64,000 bases of DNA from Bombus terrestris (taxonomy: Eukaryota > Arthropoda > Insecta > Hymenoptera > Apidae), in NCBI RefSeq assembly GCF_910591885.1, contig NC_063283.1, positions 6,433,001-6,497,000 of the forward strand. Direction: 5' to 3'. The notes under the pieces were generated by a model. That model did no database searches. It was not told the origin of the DNA and saw only the letters and a program-made list of their open reading frames with translations. Within the stretch, counting starts at the first letter, position 1; every line of letters begins with the position of its first letter. Below, piece after piece: positions 34,901 through 48,599 of the stretch. A program made the position numbers and the translations under genes.

Positions 34901-37799
34901 AGGCTCTTTAATGTCCGCGTTGATACACTCGCACGTGTGAACCTATGTACGTGTCACGTGTTCTTCGCTCTTTACTCTTAGCGAGCCTTTCGACGTCCTT
35001 TAGTCTTCTCGATTTTTAATTTTCGCGATGATCAACTAACGTATTTTATGGTTCTCAAATCGTGCTGTTATTATCAGTATGTGTTTCGTTCCGACGTTTC
35101 GTTAACGTTTCGGGTCGCTTCTTCAGGTTAAACGCTCTTTTGGATGTCAAATATTTCGTTTCTCTTTTCCTCTTCTCGTCTTCTTCATGTTTACTCTCTT
35201 TGTTTTCATGATATAGCCAGGATTCTTGACCACGAGCACACTTCTCTTCTTATTCGACGCTGCTGTAATTTGTAGCTGTTTAGGGTTCGGCAATGAAGCG
35301 AATGTGGTCGAGGTCTGGGTGAGTGGATTTCGTGGTTAGTTGGAACGTTTATGGGATGTGGTTTGCTCTTCTTTTGGATTTCACTGGGATTCTCGTGTTA
35401 GGGTGTTAATGGGGTGCTTCGCTCGTGTCTAGCATTGTAGTATTCTTTGTTTGTTTAGAGATTTGCTGGTTTAAATCCTCGTGTGAATTGCGGAGGAAAA
35501 GGAAAGAGAGTAGGTTGAGGAATTCCGTTTTAGTGAAATATCAAAGAATTTTCCAGTTTATCTATATCTAAATTGATCACGATAATTCAATTTCATTATA
35601 CGGCGACTGCACGGAGAACGTAATGCTATATTACTTATTTCTTCGAAGATAAAGGTGAGCTACGAACGATGAGATCAGAGATCGGAGGTAAAAATAGCGT
35701 TAAAGGATATCGTTGAAATCAAATTATGAAAAGCGCGGAACGATTCAACGGGGATTGCACAGATTACCGTAAGAAGATATTGTTTCTACGAATGAATCTC
35801 GGAATTTAATAGCCTTCATTGTATTGTATTGTTGGCAATTTAATGGAGTCGAGTTGCTTCTAAGGATGAAACTCAAGAAAATGAAATAATTGATGTTCTT
35901 ATTAAATTTTAATATTCTTTAACTCAGCAGTGAAATACGATAGAAAAATTCTTACATTTCGATAACTTCTGAATATTGAAAAGTTTCATACATTTTAATG
36001 ACAGAAATTTCATCCTCCGAAACGAAGTGTAATGTTACACACATATGACTTTAACGTAGGAGAAATGTTTAAATTGAATTTCGTTTTTCGCATAAACGTG
36101 ATTACAGATTTTAATGGACGACGAGCAAGTTTTAAAGTTCAGAGGTTACTGGAGTTGACACACTTCTTTGAATCAAGGATTTTAGAATTCAATCAAAATG
36201 TCGTGCACCGTTTACTTGATATTTTCTTCAAGTGGAATGATGTTGTAAATAAAATTGATATTTTTATATCGTATCAATATTTTGATATTTCTTTATGGAT
36301 TTTTATATTATACTGTATCAGGGTTAAATATCAATTTAAATAATCAATTGAATGGAGAGAAATGACAGGGAGACTGGCGTTACATTGTTGACAAATACGG
36401 TAGTATTTACTGTTATTAGCAGTCCCATACTTTTCATTTACCTCTTTATACTTCTACCACGTTTTCAAAGATATTTGAAACTTTTTTATATTTATATAAA
36501 TACTATTTATATATTCCTCTTATTATATCCGAATTACGTTAAAGGAGCGAATGTATTAGAAAAACAAAATAGTAGAACAAGTTTAAAATATAATGACGTT
36601 AAAACAATTACAAGTGTATCATAAAATTCTCATCATAGGTTAACAATATCTAACTAAATAACATCTAAAATAGTAGCAATAAAGGAATAGACGTCAGAAA
36701 ATAATAAAAAGGAAATACAAGATATGGAAACAATAATATTTACACCTTAATATATGAAAGCTTAATATAAAATGTTAATGTAAAAGTTGATATAATAATC
36801 TCATTATACAAAATTATATTAATTATATTAATATAATTTTACATATTATATTAATGAGGTATATTAATGAATATATAAATGAGATTAAAGAAATGTTTTA
36901 AAGCTCTTAACATTAAACGTAGAATTCGATGCAGGAAACTAGTCGATATCGTCAAAATAATTAGCAAAATATCAATTTACTCGTACCTATGATATCAACT
37001 TTTCATACAAGCTTATAGCCGAAAAGAAGGAACATAACTAAAGAATAGATGTGTTAAAACATAATATACCAATAATAATACGAGGATTATCCATCAGCAA
37101 AAATAATAATTTTAAATAAAATACATATATAATATATATTTCTTCCAGTCCTCGTAATTTACCAGCGATTTAATATTATCACGACCATTTACGTTGGTAT
37201 TATTCCGTTGTGAAAATCGGCTTGTCACTTACACGCGATTTTCGATAATGAACGTATTTTAACAAGCCATTCGTAGGCGACGTTTCCCATTTTCAAAGCA
37301 TATCAGCAAACACAAAGTAGCCGCTTTTCCGATATGTCCACTCGTGTGCTCCTTATTGTACGGCCGAGGTGGAAAAAATAGAGAAGTTAACGGTTAAAAG
37401 TCGTGGACCAGAACAGCGTGGAAGTTTTAGCAGGTTCAGGGAACGATAGGTACTAGGAATCGGGCATCGATATTCAGGCCCGTGGAAAGCCGACCTAGCG
37501 AAAAGTTACGTGCCTTTTTCGTCGCCCGACTCTCTCACCTGTTGCCAGGGAACCACGCTTTCGCGTTTGCCTTGTTTTCCTGACGATCTCACGCTCTTGC
37601 TTCCTCCTTCTCTTTCTTATCCCTTCGTTCGGTCGCTCTCCAGGGTATGTCTCGATTTACACCGCTTCTGTTCGATGCAAGCGCATTTGCAACGGGACCC
37701 TATTTCAACGATTGAAAAAGTTTCCTCCAAATTTGTTTCAGAGGATTTTACCTTTAACAAGCGTAGGTAGATGAATGAACGAACCTTTATCAACTTTTT
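34901..37799. other. Unannotated DNA, mostly AT-rich
   Basis: 36000-37140 is very AT-rich, and the frames there are compositional. 37320-37640 is a GC-richer patch (CGTCGCCCGACTCTCTCACC) with an 86-codon frame of no recognisable family. Confidence 0.35.
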
Positions 37800-38145
37800 T
37801 GTGCTAATCCAATGTATTCCACTTTGTTTCTACTGTGTGTCGTATGGTTTGATTTGTTCTGTTTATTTACGTATTGTAGTATATCAGATCTATGGGAAAT
37901 TAATGAAAGATTTATGATAGAACTGTGCTTTTAGCGACTGACAATGAATGAATATTTTTATTACCTAGCAGTTTTATTTCATTCATCGTGCTTCATTTTG
38001 TTTGTATCGAGTATGATATACTCTGATTTATTTCCTGTATTTGTGTATTATAGAGCATTCAAATCTATAGAAAATTGATGCCAGATTTATGTTAGGATCA
38101 TGCTTTTAACGATTGTAAATGAACGGATATTTTTAATGTTTTTGT
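37800..38145. repeat. Degenerate tandem duplication, period about 177 bp
   Basis: The block with ACTTTGTTTCTACTGTGTGT, GTATATCAGATCTATGGGAA, AATTAATGAAAGATTTATG and GTGCTTTTAGCGACTG is repeated about 177 bp later as CATTTTGTTTGTATCGAG, GCATTCAAATCTATAGAAAA, TTGATGCCAGATTTATG and ATGCTTTTAACGATTG. Similarity is high enough to align end to end. Confidence 0.8.
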
Positions 38146-40204
38146 TTAGTTTATAAAAATATGTTCCATCCATAATAATTTATTCCTTTTTAACGTTTAA
38201 TAGATTGGTAAGTTATACTTGTGATGTCGGTACAGTCAAAAATGGACAGGGTAGATAATATCATCTAATATCTTTTGTTCTTTCATGTTGTTTTTATGAA
38301 AGTAGACGTTGATGTGAGTGTTTGAAAAGCAGAAAATCAGGATAAATATGAGATTTCATATCGTGCTTCCATTTCAAAAGTTTTTGCATTTGCGCTATCG
38401 GCCAACAAATATTCCCGTTTTCTTTACCCCGCCGACTTCCCGCCGGAATAATCCGTCAAGGCTACCTTATGTTTGGCAAAAATGCAAAGTAAAGAATCTC
38501 TAGAGTACTAGAATGTTTCTCTCGTAACTCTGAGAACTTCCTACCTACAGGCTGTTTGTGCATCTTGCATGCCATCCTACGTCATTGAAAAAGATATGTT
38601 CTTTCAGTTAACAAGGGTACTTGCAATTTTTAAAACCGTCTTATCGGTAAAAAAGATTTGGATTCTGAATTTATTAAAACAGTGATTTTGTGGATCATTG
38701 TAGGTATTAATTTTTTGAGAGAAAAACCTCTAAAAGGAGACAAGTAGAATAGGTCAAGACTTAAAGAAATGTCATGTTCATCAAATTTCACGTTGAGAGG
38801 ATTCGGAACTTTTATAACGTTTCACAATGTCAGAAATAGAAGCTACAGGCAAAACTATCAAATAATTCTTTCGAATTTTATGTAGAAGTATGTACCAAAT
38901 ATTTATAGTTTTATTTCAAGGAAATCTGGAACGTTTGTAAACTGTCATTCCAAAGAAATCTGAAATTTTCACGTAATACCTCTACAAAACTTCCCCAGCT
39001 CCGGTCTCCAGTAACCTAAAGCAGTCACAAAATATCATCCTAAAAAGATCTGAAATTTCCACGAGATGTTACTTTATAGAGACAAGGGACGAGCTTGGTA
39101 TTCCGAAAAATATTATCTCAATCTTGTTTCCCTTTGCAGCGAAGTTTTATCGTGTGACAGAGAGTCGAACTGTATGCACATCGAAAGGAAGATCACGGTG
39201 TTCCTGCGAAGCGTGCGACCTCACCTGTTGCGACCGACCTCCTCTGTTGATCTTAATCGAGATTCCGCTGGCCAAAGTTCACAGGCGTCATAATCTTTCC
39301 TTCCTGTCTCTGGTCTCTCCTACTTTGACAATTCAGCATTAACGTTGCAACATGCATATATTGGTCAGCTTTTTCGAAATAATTTCGGCCAACCTACGTT
39401 ACTTTTGCATTTATACACGTTGCATTCAGTCCTGTTTGTTCTATCTTATCTTTATATCGTTCTGCTGGATTGAAAGCCACAACCATGGAAAATGGAAATG
39501 TATTTTTATAGCGACACATATTTTATCAATTTTACGTCAGAAATTTAATAGAAGTTTTTTAGTACGATTATCTAATTGGTTTAATTTGTAGTATAAATTA
39601 ACGTAGCACTAAAATAGAATTTGTCGTGGGATATGTTTTAGTGTGATTCTGATGTGACATCGTATTTCTTTGCTGCATGGTAGAATAAAAAGTGCCTTGG
39701 CTTTTTAGTACTTATGTATGCGCAGTGAGATATTTTATCAGTGCACCTTGGAACGTTAAGATAACTCGAAGCAACGTGGTTTATAATATATCCCATTCTG
39801 TTTGTTTTGTCATAGACTAATACATGTTCAAGAGAAGGACAAGCAAAAGCATGTAATTAATTTCTGCGTAACTATAGTCTTCTGCTGTATTAAAATTCAA
39901 TGCCTTAAAGAAGCCATATAATTTATATAAATAAAATGTACTGTAATATGAATACATAATAGTAATTGATATCGTGGCAGACAAGAGAAAGTTTGGAATT
40001 TATACTTATATATAATAGCTATACTACAATAATAGTAATTTTGTTGTATTAAACATTTTTTACTTTGTCGATAACAGTCATCTATATTATATCTATTTAT
40101 AATTTAATTGTATTTTATAATGATAACTATTATTTCCGCAACTGTAGAGTTTTCCGTATCATCTATCCTGTAAACATTCTTCCGTTCTCCATTGTTTAAT
40201 AGAA
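38146..40204. other. Unannotated DNA
   Basis: 38800-39060 contains two or three loose copies of an AAAGAAATCTGAAATTTTCACG word. At 39121-39139 TTGTTTCCCTTTGCAG makes a good acceptor-like site, followed by a short frame with a cysteine cluster (RCSCEACDLTCC). There is no donor or family support, so no exon is called. 39890-40140 is AT-rich. Confidence 0.3.
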
Positions 40205-40467
40205 TAATTTATGTCATACAGAAGTATATTATTTGAAATTTGGCGCGCGATAGACCATCCCTCTAGTTTGGAAATTCGAGTTTCCCTCTCGTCCTTTATC
40301 GCGGTTCCGGGATTGGCTATATCGGTCGGCGCACATGATGAAGCCGGATGCGCGAGCAGGATGCGCATGAAGCGCGCGTGTATACGCGCCCGCGAACAGT
40401 GTCGCGTCAGCCCCCGGCCCTGTTACACCACGTACCATCATCCAGGTCCAGAACCTATACCTGTTCT

Positions 40468-40493
40468 TTCTCTCTCTCTCTCTCTCTCTCTTC
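40468..40493. repeat. (TC)n microsatellite
   Basis: A pure TC run within the promoter-like segment. Confidence 0.92.
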
Positions 40494-40612
40494 TCTTTTA
40501 CCACCGACCGACCGACCGACCTAACCCAATCGACCCATCCACCGACACCACAACCTGGCGAACTTATTCGATTGCCACGTTGTCGAGTCAAAAGTCGATC
40601 AATCAGTGTTTC

Positions 40613-40655
40613 ACCGTCGTCGTTGTCGTCGTCGTGGTCGTCGTAGTGGTGGTCT
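40613..40655. repeat. (GTC)n / (GTGGTC)n trinucleotide repeat
   Basis: GTCGTCGTTGTCGTCGTCGT continues with GGTCGTCGTAGTGG. In one frame it would encode a valine run. Confidence 0.9.
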
Positions 40656-40690
40656 TCTACACGTTCATCGACACGCTGGATTAACCTTCA

Positions 40691-43394
40691 TTGGCAAGTC
40701 TAATATCAGTTTTACTTTTCTTAACTTTATTTATTCGTCGGTTTCTTTCGTGCGATGTCTTTTATTTATCGGTACGCCGCCGGTATCGATCGAATCGCGG
40801 TGACGCGTTTTGCGCGAATAAAGTCGAAAGATCTCAGCTGCCATTGATTTCGAACCGTAGTCACGTGACTAGGATCGAACTAATCCTTCACGCAATGTAT
40901 CCACGGTATTTTGTTTTATTTGATATGTATGTTTGATTTGTATTTATTTGATAGTGTAGTTTCGGAGACTGACGACGCAGTTATTCTAAAATTGCCATTT
41001 GCCACGGTAACAGAGGTTAGATTTTTTTTCGAGGTTGACTCGATGGTATAAACAAGTGTTCGCGTGTTATGTTTTTGTCGAGATAGGCGATGTGTTGTTA
41101 GGCTACGTAATATACACGTGTTCTATACTGCTTTGTATAGAGGATACCGAGACGAGGAACGTAAATACGAAAATTATTCCGGAATATTCAATCGTGATTT
41201 TGCTCATACGCGACATTTATAAGAATTATTTAACGGGTAACGATATCCAATTTTATTTTCATAGTAGCGTAGTTAGTACAAAAATATTTGTTTTTTATTC
41301 TAGTGTTTTTATACTTTTTGATACCATAACCAGCTATAATTTATATTTGTTTATACCATCGGAATTAATCTTGTTTGTTCAATTACTTATTACAGGTATC
41401 GCTATTAGATTTATTATTATTTGTAATTTACAACACGAACTCTCCTGTCTAATTTACTTACACATGCAGTTTTAATTTTTATTTTTCAATTAATCGAAGA
41501 TTCTTATCGTAGATTTACTAGACATATACAGTTTGTTTCCAATTTTTAGAAACAACTATATGTGACGAATTAACATAACGAATTATAGAAACTTAAATTC
41601 ATAAAACACTAGGCATGTAATAAATGCTATACAACGTTGTTCTCAAATTTATATCAAGCTTATGTACCGTAATATTTTAACATCAGAACTTAATTTTACT
41701 AATCATAAAGTAAACATAATTTTTCGTACTCCATAATGTAGAATCTATTGCTACGTACTATGACTTCGCAACATAGTGTTTACATTAATACTTCATACGA
41801 ATTATTTTGCTTATTTTCACTTGTAATTTAAGTTTCTATAATTTATTCAGGGAAATTGGAAATATCCTGAATGCTGTAATTACTTATAATGACTAAATGC
41901 ATAAATAGTATAAAAATATTAGTTTCCACAATTAACTTAAATCCATACTAATACCTAGTACAAACGTTAGTTCCCAAAATTGAATAAAAAAAAAAAGATT
42001 AACCAATGAATGGAAAGTCGCGAAAAGAGCGGGAAATTTTGGTTTAGTATCTAACGTGGATAAAAAGGAGTATCTAAATTGATAGTTGTTAAGGAGAAAT
42101 AAAAGAGGACTTTATTCGATTTTTTTCGTATTAGCGCGAAACGTTTAATCGAGTTGACCCGTTGTTTTCCTCGCGACGGGATTTTTCTTTTTCGACGACA
42201 CTCGTAATTACAAAAGTTGCCGGGCGTTAAGCTTCTTTTTGCCCATGGCTGTGCCGACATTTACGCAACTTTCTTCCTTTCACTAGGAAATGAAATATAT
42301 CGCGGCCGCGGCGCTCTTTAAAAACCCCGTGGACCGTAATTTACAACGAAGGAAATGCGCTCAAACTTTTTCCCAGCTTCATTTTTCTCCATTTTTGTTA
42401 CCTACAGTTGGACTATAACGATCTGGTCCCTCCTCCCCCCTTTTTTAACTTTTTAATCGCACACATGTGATCGTATGTATAACAAATACATACAGAATAG
42501 AACCTCTTTGCTTATCCTTGCAATCGACGTGATCCATTTACCATCGTAGTGAACGCTAGGTTAGCTTGGGTTAGGTTAGATTAGATTACTGATTATTCTA
42601 ATTATGAGTAGATTTTTTCAACGATATCAGCTATTACTGTATGAAGTTTATGAATATTTAGAGAGATTAGATTAGATGAATAATTATTAGAATTATCAGT
42701 AAATAAGATTCCTCTTTCGATGATTAAGTAATACTTTATGAAGTTCATTAATATTGATATGTTTGTATATGAAGTGCACCTTTAAAACTAATACTATGTA
42801 ATCAATTCCTGCAATTATTTTTGAGTAGTTTCAAGCTTAAAGGAGGTCCATTTCCTAAAAGTATAGAATTTTTCTGGATAATTGTCCATGTTGTAATTGC
42901 CCAAACTTATCATGGAAATTCTGTTAGTCATCTGGATAATACGCAAATCATGTTTTCGATACGGAAATAGTCGTAGGGTGGAAGGACGTTGAATATTCAA
43001 GCTTAGCTAAGTATTTATAAACCGCGTAAGCTCTAGCACGATGTTGGACTTACGCACGTATAATAAATGTCCAACAGGGGCCAATTGCATAAATAATATC
43101 ATCCGTTTTAATAAAGTGAGACATTCGAATGATAATAGGAAGGAGTATCGTTGATATTAGAAAATATTCTTATCGAATTTGAATTTGCAATAGACACAGT
43201 GGAAGAGCTTGATTAACCCTTAAAGTAGGTTTCAGAAATAGCGATCCGACCCCTTTGTATTAACCCTTGACATTAACTGCTCTGTTTAACTTTGTTAAAT
43301 AAACTATGCATAAAACTATATATTATATATACTTGCGGTATATATTTAGGAAAAAGACTATAGATTTATGCATAAAGTAATCGAAGGTGACCTT
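40691..43394. other. Unannotated DNA
   Basis: A 146-codon frame at 41035-41475 is AT-rich, hydrophobic by composition and unrecognised. 42040-42420 is GC-richer with CGCGGCCGCGGCGC at 42301. AGGTTAGCTTGGGTTAGG near 42560 is a short G/T-rich word and not a telomeric array. No gene is called. Confidence 0.35.
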
Positions 43395-43630
43395 GTAGAT
43401 TTATAAAAAAAATTACATAGAAAGAATTTAACTTCGTTATCTTGGATATTCTCCAAAATCTATGAAATTATTCAAATTATTTTAAAAATTATGTAAGAAA
43501 AATTTAATCTTTTCATTATGAATATTCTTAAAAATTTCTGATATCGTTCAATTTATTAGGAAAATTAGATATCACCGTCTTGAATATTCTTGAAAATTTG
43601 TCATGTCATTTACGAGAGAAATTAAGAAAG
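43395..43630. repeat. Degenerate tandem repeats, period about 65-77 bp, three copies
   Basis: GATATTCTCCAAAATCTATG (43446), GAATATTCTTAAAAATTTCTG (43520) and GAATATTCTTGAAAATTTGTC (43584) each sit between an AATTTAATCTT-like word and a TCATTTA-like word. Low identity, AT-rich. Confidence 0.5.
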
Positions 43631-46600
43631 ATATTTATTGGTGTATTAACCATGAATATATTAATAGAAGGGTAGTCACGTTATGTGGTTTACCGTCTCT
43701 GTATGAATAAATATTAAGTTTCGTATTTGTGTTTCGTTACACGGCGAATCAGAGATAACGAGATATAACTGAACTTCGAACTAGCGCATAATAATAATGA
43801 GAGCAATTTTTATTAATGCGGGAATGCTCACGTCAAGCGCCTCGTTAATTAATATTTAACAGCAATCGTTGTACGGTGCCGGATAAATCTTTGTTGGCGT
43901 TCAATCAACCCGAGAATTAATTAGAAGTATTATTCAGAAGCTAATTTTCGAAATTCAGTTAATAAATATTGATACCACTGGCTGCTATTTTATGCTTGTT
44001 AAATTGTCAAATATTTGGCTTCGTTATTTTATCTCGCGCATTATTTCTTGTACTATATAGAACGCATAGATGCGCGGAAAATTTTAATTATCGAAGTGTT
44101 TTTCCGTTAGTGTTTTTTAGTTAATTGTATCCTCGCAATTTTTTTTTTTATTTCTGTAATTATCTTACTATCGTATTTTATTCCAGCGATTTTTAATTTG
44201 CGCAGCTTCGTCACCTCAATTTTCTCATCTTTCATTTTCGCATTTAATTTCTGTATTTTTCTTTTCACTCGTAATTGTAATATGCCGATTTATTTATTTT
44301 CCCGATTTATTATTTACGTAATTTTAGCGTAAGTATCTTTCTATTTCCATAACTTTCTATTTTCACGACTTTATTCTTTCGATTCCAACTATTCGTAACT
44401 TTCGCTCTCATCTTCTGTCTTTGCAACTATATGATCGAAATAATTTATTTTTACAATTGTATGTCACAAATTACGTAATAAACAGGGAATATCAAATTTC
44501 GTTTTACCTTTTCTCTTTCGGAGAAAGCTCGTGTTTCGAGAATCTACTATTAATATCACAATGTAGCAGACCCAACAAATGTGTCTATATCTACTTACAA
44601 ATGACGGTACCTGCTGCAATATTTCTACTATTCCGTAATTTCTTGCTAATAATATTATTGTATCTACGTAACGTTATGCAAGAAGGATTAAGATAGTACA
44701 TAGCGAAATAAATCTTAAAAATCGTAAAACGATTAATGGAGAAATTAAATTTAAATATTATTCGAGTAAATTAAATTTTATTCTTGTTTGTTTATTACTC
44801 ATTGCCTAGTTTTACGTAAGTTGCTGTAATATACGATCATGATGGTAAGGGTGCGTAAAGTTCGACGAGGAGGATATCGCGTTTACTTCAAAGTTTCACC
44901 GGCATTTAGTTACATTAGGGTTTAATAACGAAGTTTCAAGTTCTATCTGCAAGAATCTCGCCAAAATTTGCCTAGCTAATTTTTTAATAAACAAACTCGC
45001 GTTGAATATTCAAGATGAGCTTATCTACCATGCAACAACTTTCAGATGATCGAGCATTAACGCGTAATTCACACTTTTCCTTCTACTTTCTCAACGAGTC
45101 TCTTAACTTACTGTTTTAAAAGGTTTATTCTTGTCTAGAAGAAGTTCCACTGAGAATAAAAATTCTGCGAATTGTCACGATATAAATTTGTTTGGTTACC
45201 TTTGTCGCAAACTATTAAAAGGCAAATTTATCTTTATTTCTTTCGAATTTTCTATTTCCCTATTTACTTACCATATTCTCACGATCACTTTGTTCATTTA
45301 GTTGTTGCGTTCATGTAACACAAATTATATTATTTTTCTAACAATATTACTCTTGCATATTACATCTGAAATTAGGAAAACACGCTTTAATTAGATCTTT
45401 ATTAGATTAGATCTTTATTAGATTTCAGGATACTCCAACAAATTTATAAATATTTCCATACTCGTATCTCTCATCATGCGTTTTTATATTCAACTTCAAA
45501 TATGAATACGCGTTTCGATAAAAAATGATGGAATATAAAAAATTACGCTAAAGTTGCTCGCTCACGTTATTCCAAAATATACGAATAAATGAATAATTCG
45601 GAATATTTCCACAGTCACGACAATACGAACTTCATCCTACGTTCTATTCTAAAAACCACATTTTCCTCTAATTGAAGCTTACTCGCTGCAAGAAAACCAA
45701 AGTTTTCAACTGCAACGATAACCCAGATTACTCGGAAAAAGCGTTTCTCGGTAAAAGACACTCGTCGACCCTAAAATTCCCTGCAGTTTGTGAAAGAGCC
45801 TGGAAAATACGAGAGAGACTGAAGTTTACGCAGCCTGAAGAATTTACTGACCACTCTAATATTTCGTTGATGGAGGTAACAAGGTTTTCGCGAGGGTTGC
45901 CGGCCGAGTTCTTGAGTTAAAGACGCCCGTGCTCGGTGTACGCTTGTTTGTTGCCGCAAATATTATCGTTAGGGGAACTATTATTACATGCAGACAACAA
46001 ATGCCACACAGCATCGTCGGCTTGGTTCGCCACTCTGCTAATAACTCGCGTTTCACGAAAATAGACACGCGTTAGAGAGGAGTAAATACGCATGGTTACA
46101 AGCAAGTGCGTTGTACTTGGGCATCTATGTTGGTACAGTGTCAGTGAGTAATTTCGTCGTTATATCGAGATAGAGATCTTGGAAATTTCTAATGCAGGCA
46201 AAATTTCCTTCGAGAAACCGGAAATAGATCGTGCTGTGTATAAGTCGGAGTTGATTAGATTCGAAGGAATAGAATTTTATTGATCTTGGTTGGATTTTAG
46301 TTAGCAGATATTATTTTCAATTTATTTTAGAATTCATTGCGGAATTTATTTTTATACAGGTTTAGCTATACAGTTTTAGTTATACAGGATTAGCTTGGAT
46401 TTTTATTAGGAAAATCCTCTTGTACAATAATTTATCGGCTAATAAATGTTATTGAAACGATCTAGCAATTTATAAGCAATTCGGCGCAACACCATAAGCT
46501 TGTGGCGAAACGAACGCGTACATAAATCGCGTTAGACGAGAACCAGACGAATATTTCTTGCTTTAGATTCGCTCTCTTTCCTCTTAAAAAGTCGCTTACG

Positions 46601-47464
46601 CTGACTGATTTGCCGTTAATACGGAAAGGCGGGACCAGTTTTAAGATTACTCAATGGAAAGAGTAATGAGAATGGGAAACGTGGGTCGGAATTTCACCAT
46701 AAAAGGAGTGCTGATGACAGATCTGCTGATTGCTCGGCAGCACAGATTTAATGAGGATGCTCTTGCTATTGCTTTCATACGCGTTGGATATTCTTTGTCT
46801 ATGGCAGACGTAGCCGAGTAAAATTGCTGAAGTTCGCTTTGTACTTGCCGGAAAGAGAAACGTTCGAATGTTACAACGGTGGCTGTAGAGTTTTATGAAA
46901 GGAAAATATTTAATTTGGAATTTCCATGTCCTGTAACGTTAATGAAAGAACCATCCCGCTCTCATCCTTCTCCTGCCTCGTATATTTCACACTCTATTTG
47001 TTCCTCGAAGCTTATTCGTTTCAGGATCTCATCGGAATTTTTTGAACTGTTAGAAGACTAAGCATCGTTCTCAATTCTTTAAACTTCGTAGCATTCGTGG
47101 GCGGGAAATATTCTGTCATTAAACTCAATGGACTAATAATACTTTGTTTTTCTTTTACAAGGATATTTTCTTGATACTGCAACGATCGAAAGCAGACACA
47201 GTATATAATATTAATGCCATCTTTCCTTTGTTTTTTTTTATCACAGTAAATTTTTATCACATACTTGACAAAGTATGGTGCGATAATAGGATATATACTC
47301 AGTTGGAGATGTGGTTTTTAGACTACTTTTAGAATAAAAAGTTAAAAAACCGAATCAGTTTGATATCTAAGGAAAAGTAAGATGTTATTCATTTAAAACT
47401 TCTTTTAATACAACCAATAGGTAACGAGTTATTTTAATAAAATAAATAACAGTTACTATTGACT
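43631..47464. other. Unannotated DNA, AT-rich
   Basis: 44100-45640 is AT-rich with T- and C-leaning strand bias. 45690-46100 is mixed composition with short frames on both strands. 43840-43920 has TAATTAATATTTAAC next to CpG words. Nothing recognisable. Confidence 0.35.
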
Positions 47465-47471
47465 CACCCTG
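47465..47471. mobile_element. Orphan mariner-like terminal motif (CACCCTG-TA)
   Basis: GACTCACCCTGTA matches the right end AACTCACCCTGTA of the 18.8-19.4 kb element. The upstream 400 bp shows no transposase or opposite end, so this is at best a decayed MITE end. Confidence 0.3.
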
Positions 47472-48599
47472 TACACCAAGGGACTTAAAATTTCTCATAC
47501 GTGTCTCAAGATATATCTTAATTTTTACGTAATTCTGTCATTGCTTCAGTTATCACGTTGTAAATAGATGCCAGGATTTACATTGTTGGCAATATGTATT
47601 TTCATTTGGCCAATAAAAATTGTATTTCTTTCAATCGCATCGCGAGGTATCGATAGTTTACGAAGCGAGAAACGTGTTAAACGTTGCGAATTATCGGGAG
47701 GAAGTTAGGATTGATGAAATTGCGTTCGTAGGATCGGAAAAAGATCGAGAAAAAGAAAGAAGCGACAGTGATTTTAACGACGAAAGGAATTAGAAAGTTT
47801 TAACTCGACGATTCTCCCGCCAACCAATGAAAAACTAGTTTCGTTGCTTAATTGTTCTTGTTTTAAAGTTGAATCGGTAAAAGTTCCACGACAAAAGGGA
47901 AAGTGTATGAAACTCTTCGCTCCTACCATCTGCGCTACTGTTTATCTATGTGAGACTTAACAGATGATACAATTTTTATAATATTCGATATCGTATGTTA
48001 CATGTCATGTTTGCATGATACCATCATATTTATTACGCTACCTTACGTGTCACGCTCCTCTTGTATTACACGTTATGTGTATTAAGTGCACGCGAGTTCT
48101 TGTTAAATTAATTAACTTTCCGCAGGAATAAAAATGAATTAATATACAAGAAGATAAGAAAATATTGAACCTACTGCACCAATGGGGCACAGAGTCATGC
48201 TAAAAGAACTATACTCACATAAATTTCCACACTTGCGCCTGAAAATTGAACATTATTAATATACCTATCGCGAACATAATTCTAGTGAAAAATTGATGTA
48301 AAGCATGAACAGCATAAACATATGATATAAATTAAACATGATCCCTGTTATTAATGCATCTAATAAATAACTGATTGTTTAAATATTTTTGTAATTCCTG
48401 CGGAATGTACGAGATATAAATAATAATATAATAAATATAATTGTATATAATATATAAAATAAAAATACAAAACTTATATGTACTACGTATTAATGATGTC
48501 AAGTAGATAAGAAAAACTCGTATTAAATTTTCTCCAAAAATCCTTTACGAAAGATATAAATAATTATAAACGTCCAATGACTTGCAGGAAAGTCGTTTA
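47472..48599. other. No recognisable feature
   Basis: AT-rich DNA; 48400-48480 is almost pure A/T. The left end of the transposon ending at 48957 was not found here. Confidence 0.35.

Larger units (their letters stand above)
40205..40690 (+). promoter_or_regulatory. CpG-rich promoter / 5' UTR-like segment with microsatellites
   Basis: 40220-40430 is CpG-rich (GGTCGGCGCACATGATG, GCGCGTGTATACGCGCCCG). It is followed by a (TC)n run at 40468-40493, (ACCG)n at 40503-40520, and (GTC)n at 40613-40655. An arthropod-type initiator word ATCAGTGTT lies at about 40602. Dense CpG, simple repeats and an initiator in series are common at hymenopteran promoters and 5' UTRs. The 157-codon frame across it is low-complexity (Ser/Leu, then a Val run) and not credible as protein. 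No downstream exon was identified. Confidence 0.35.

Noticed and set aside
40211..40684. 157-codon frame with a valine run
   Set aside because: Crosses TC, ACCG and GTC microsatellites; the composition of those repeats explains the open frame.
41035..41475. 146-codon hydrophobic plus-strand frame
   Set aside because: The hydrophobicity follows from T-rich composition. No topology, family or splice support that would make it a membrane protein.
42540..42600. Telomere-like GGTTAG words
   Set aside because: Only a few irregular copies (GGTTAGCTTGGGTTAGGTTAG); the insect TTAGG repeat would be regular and longer.
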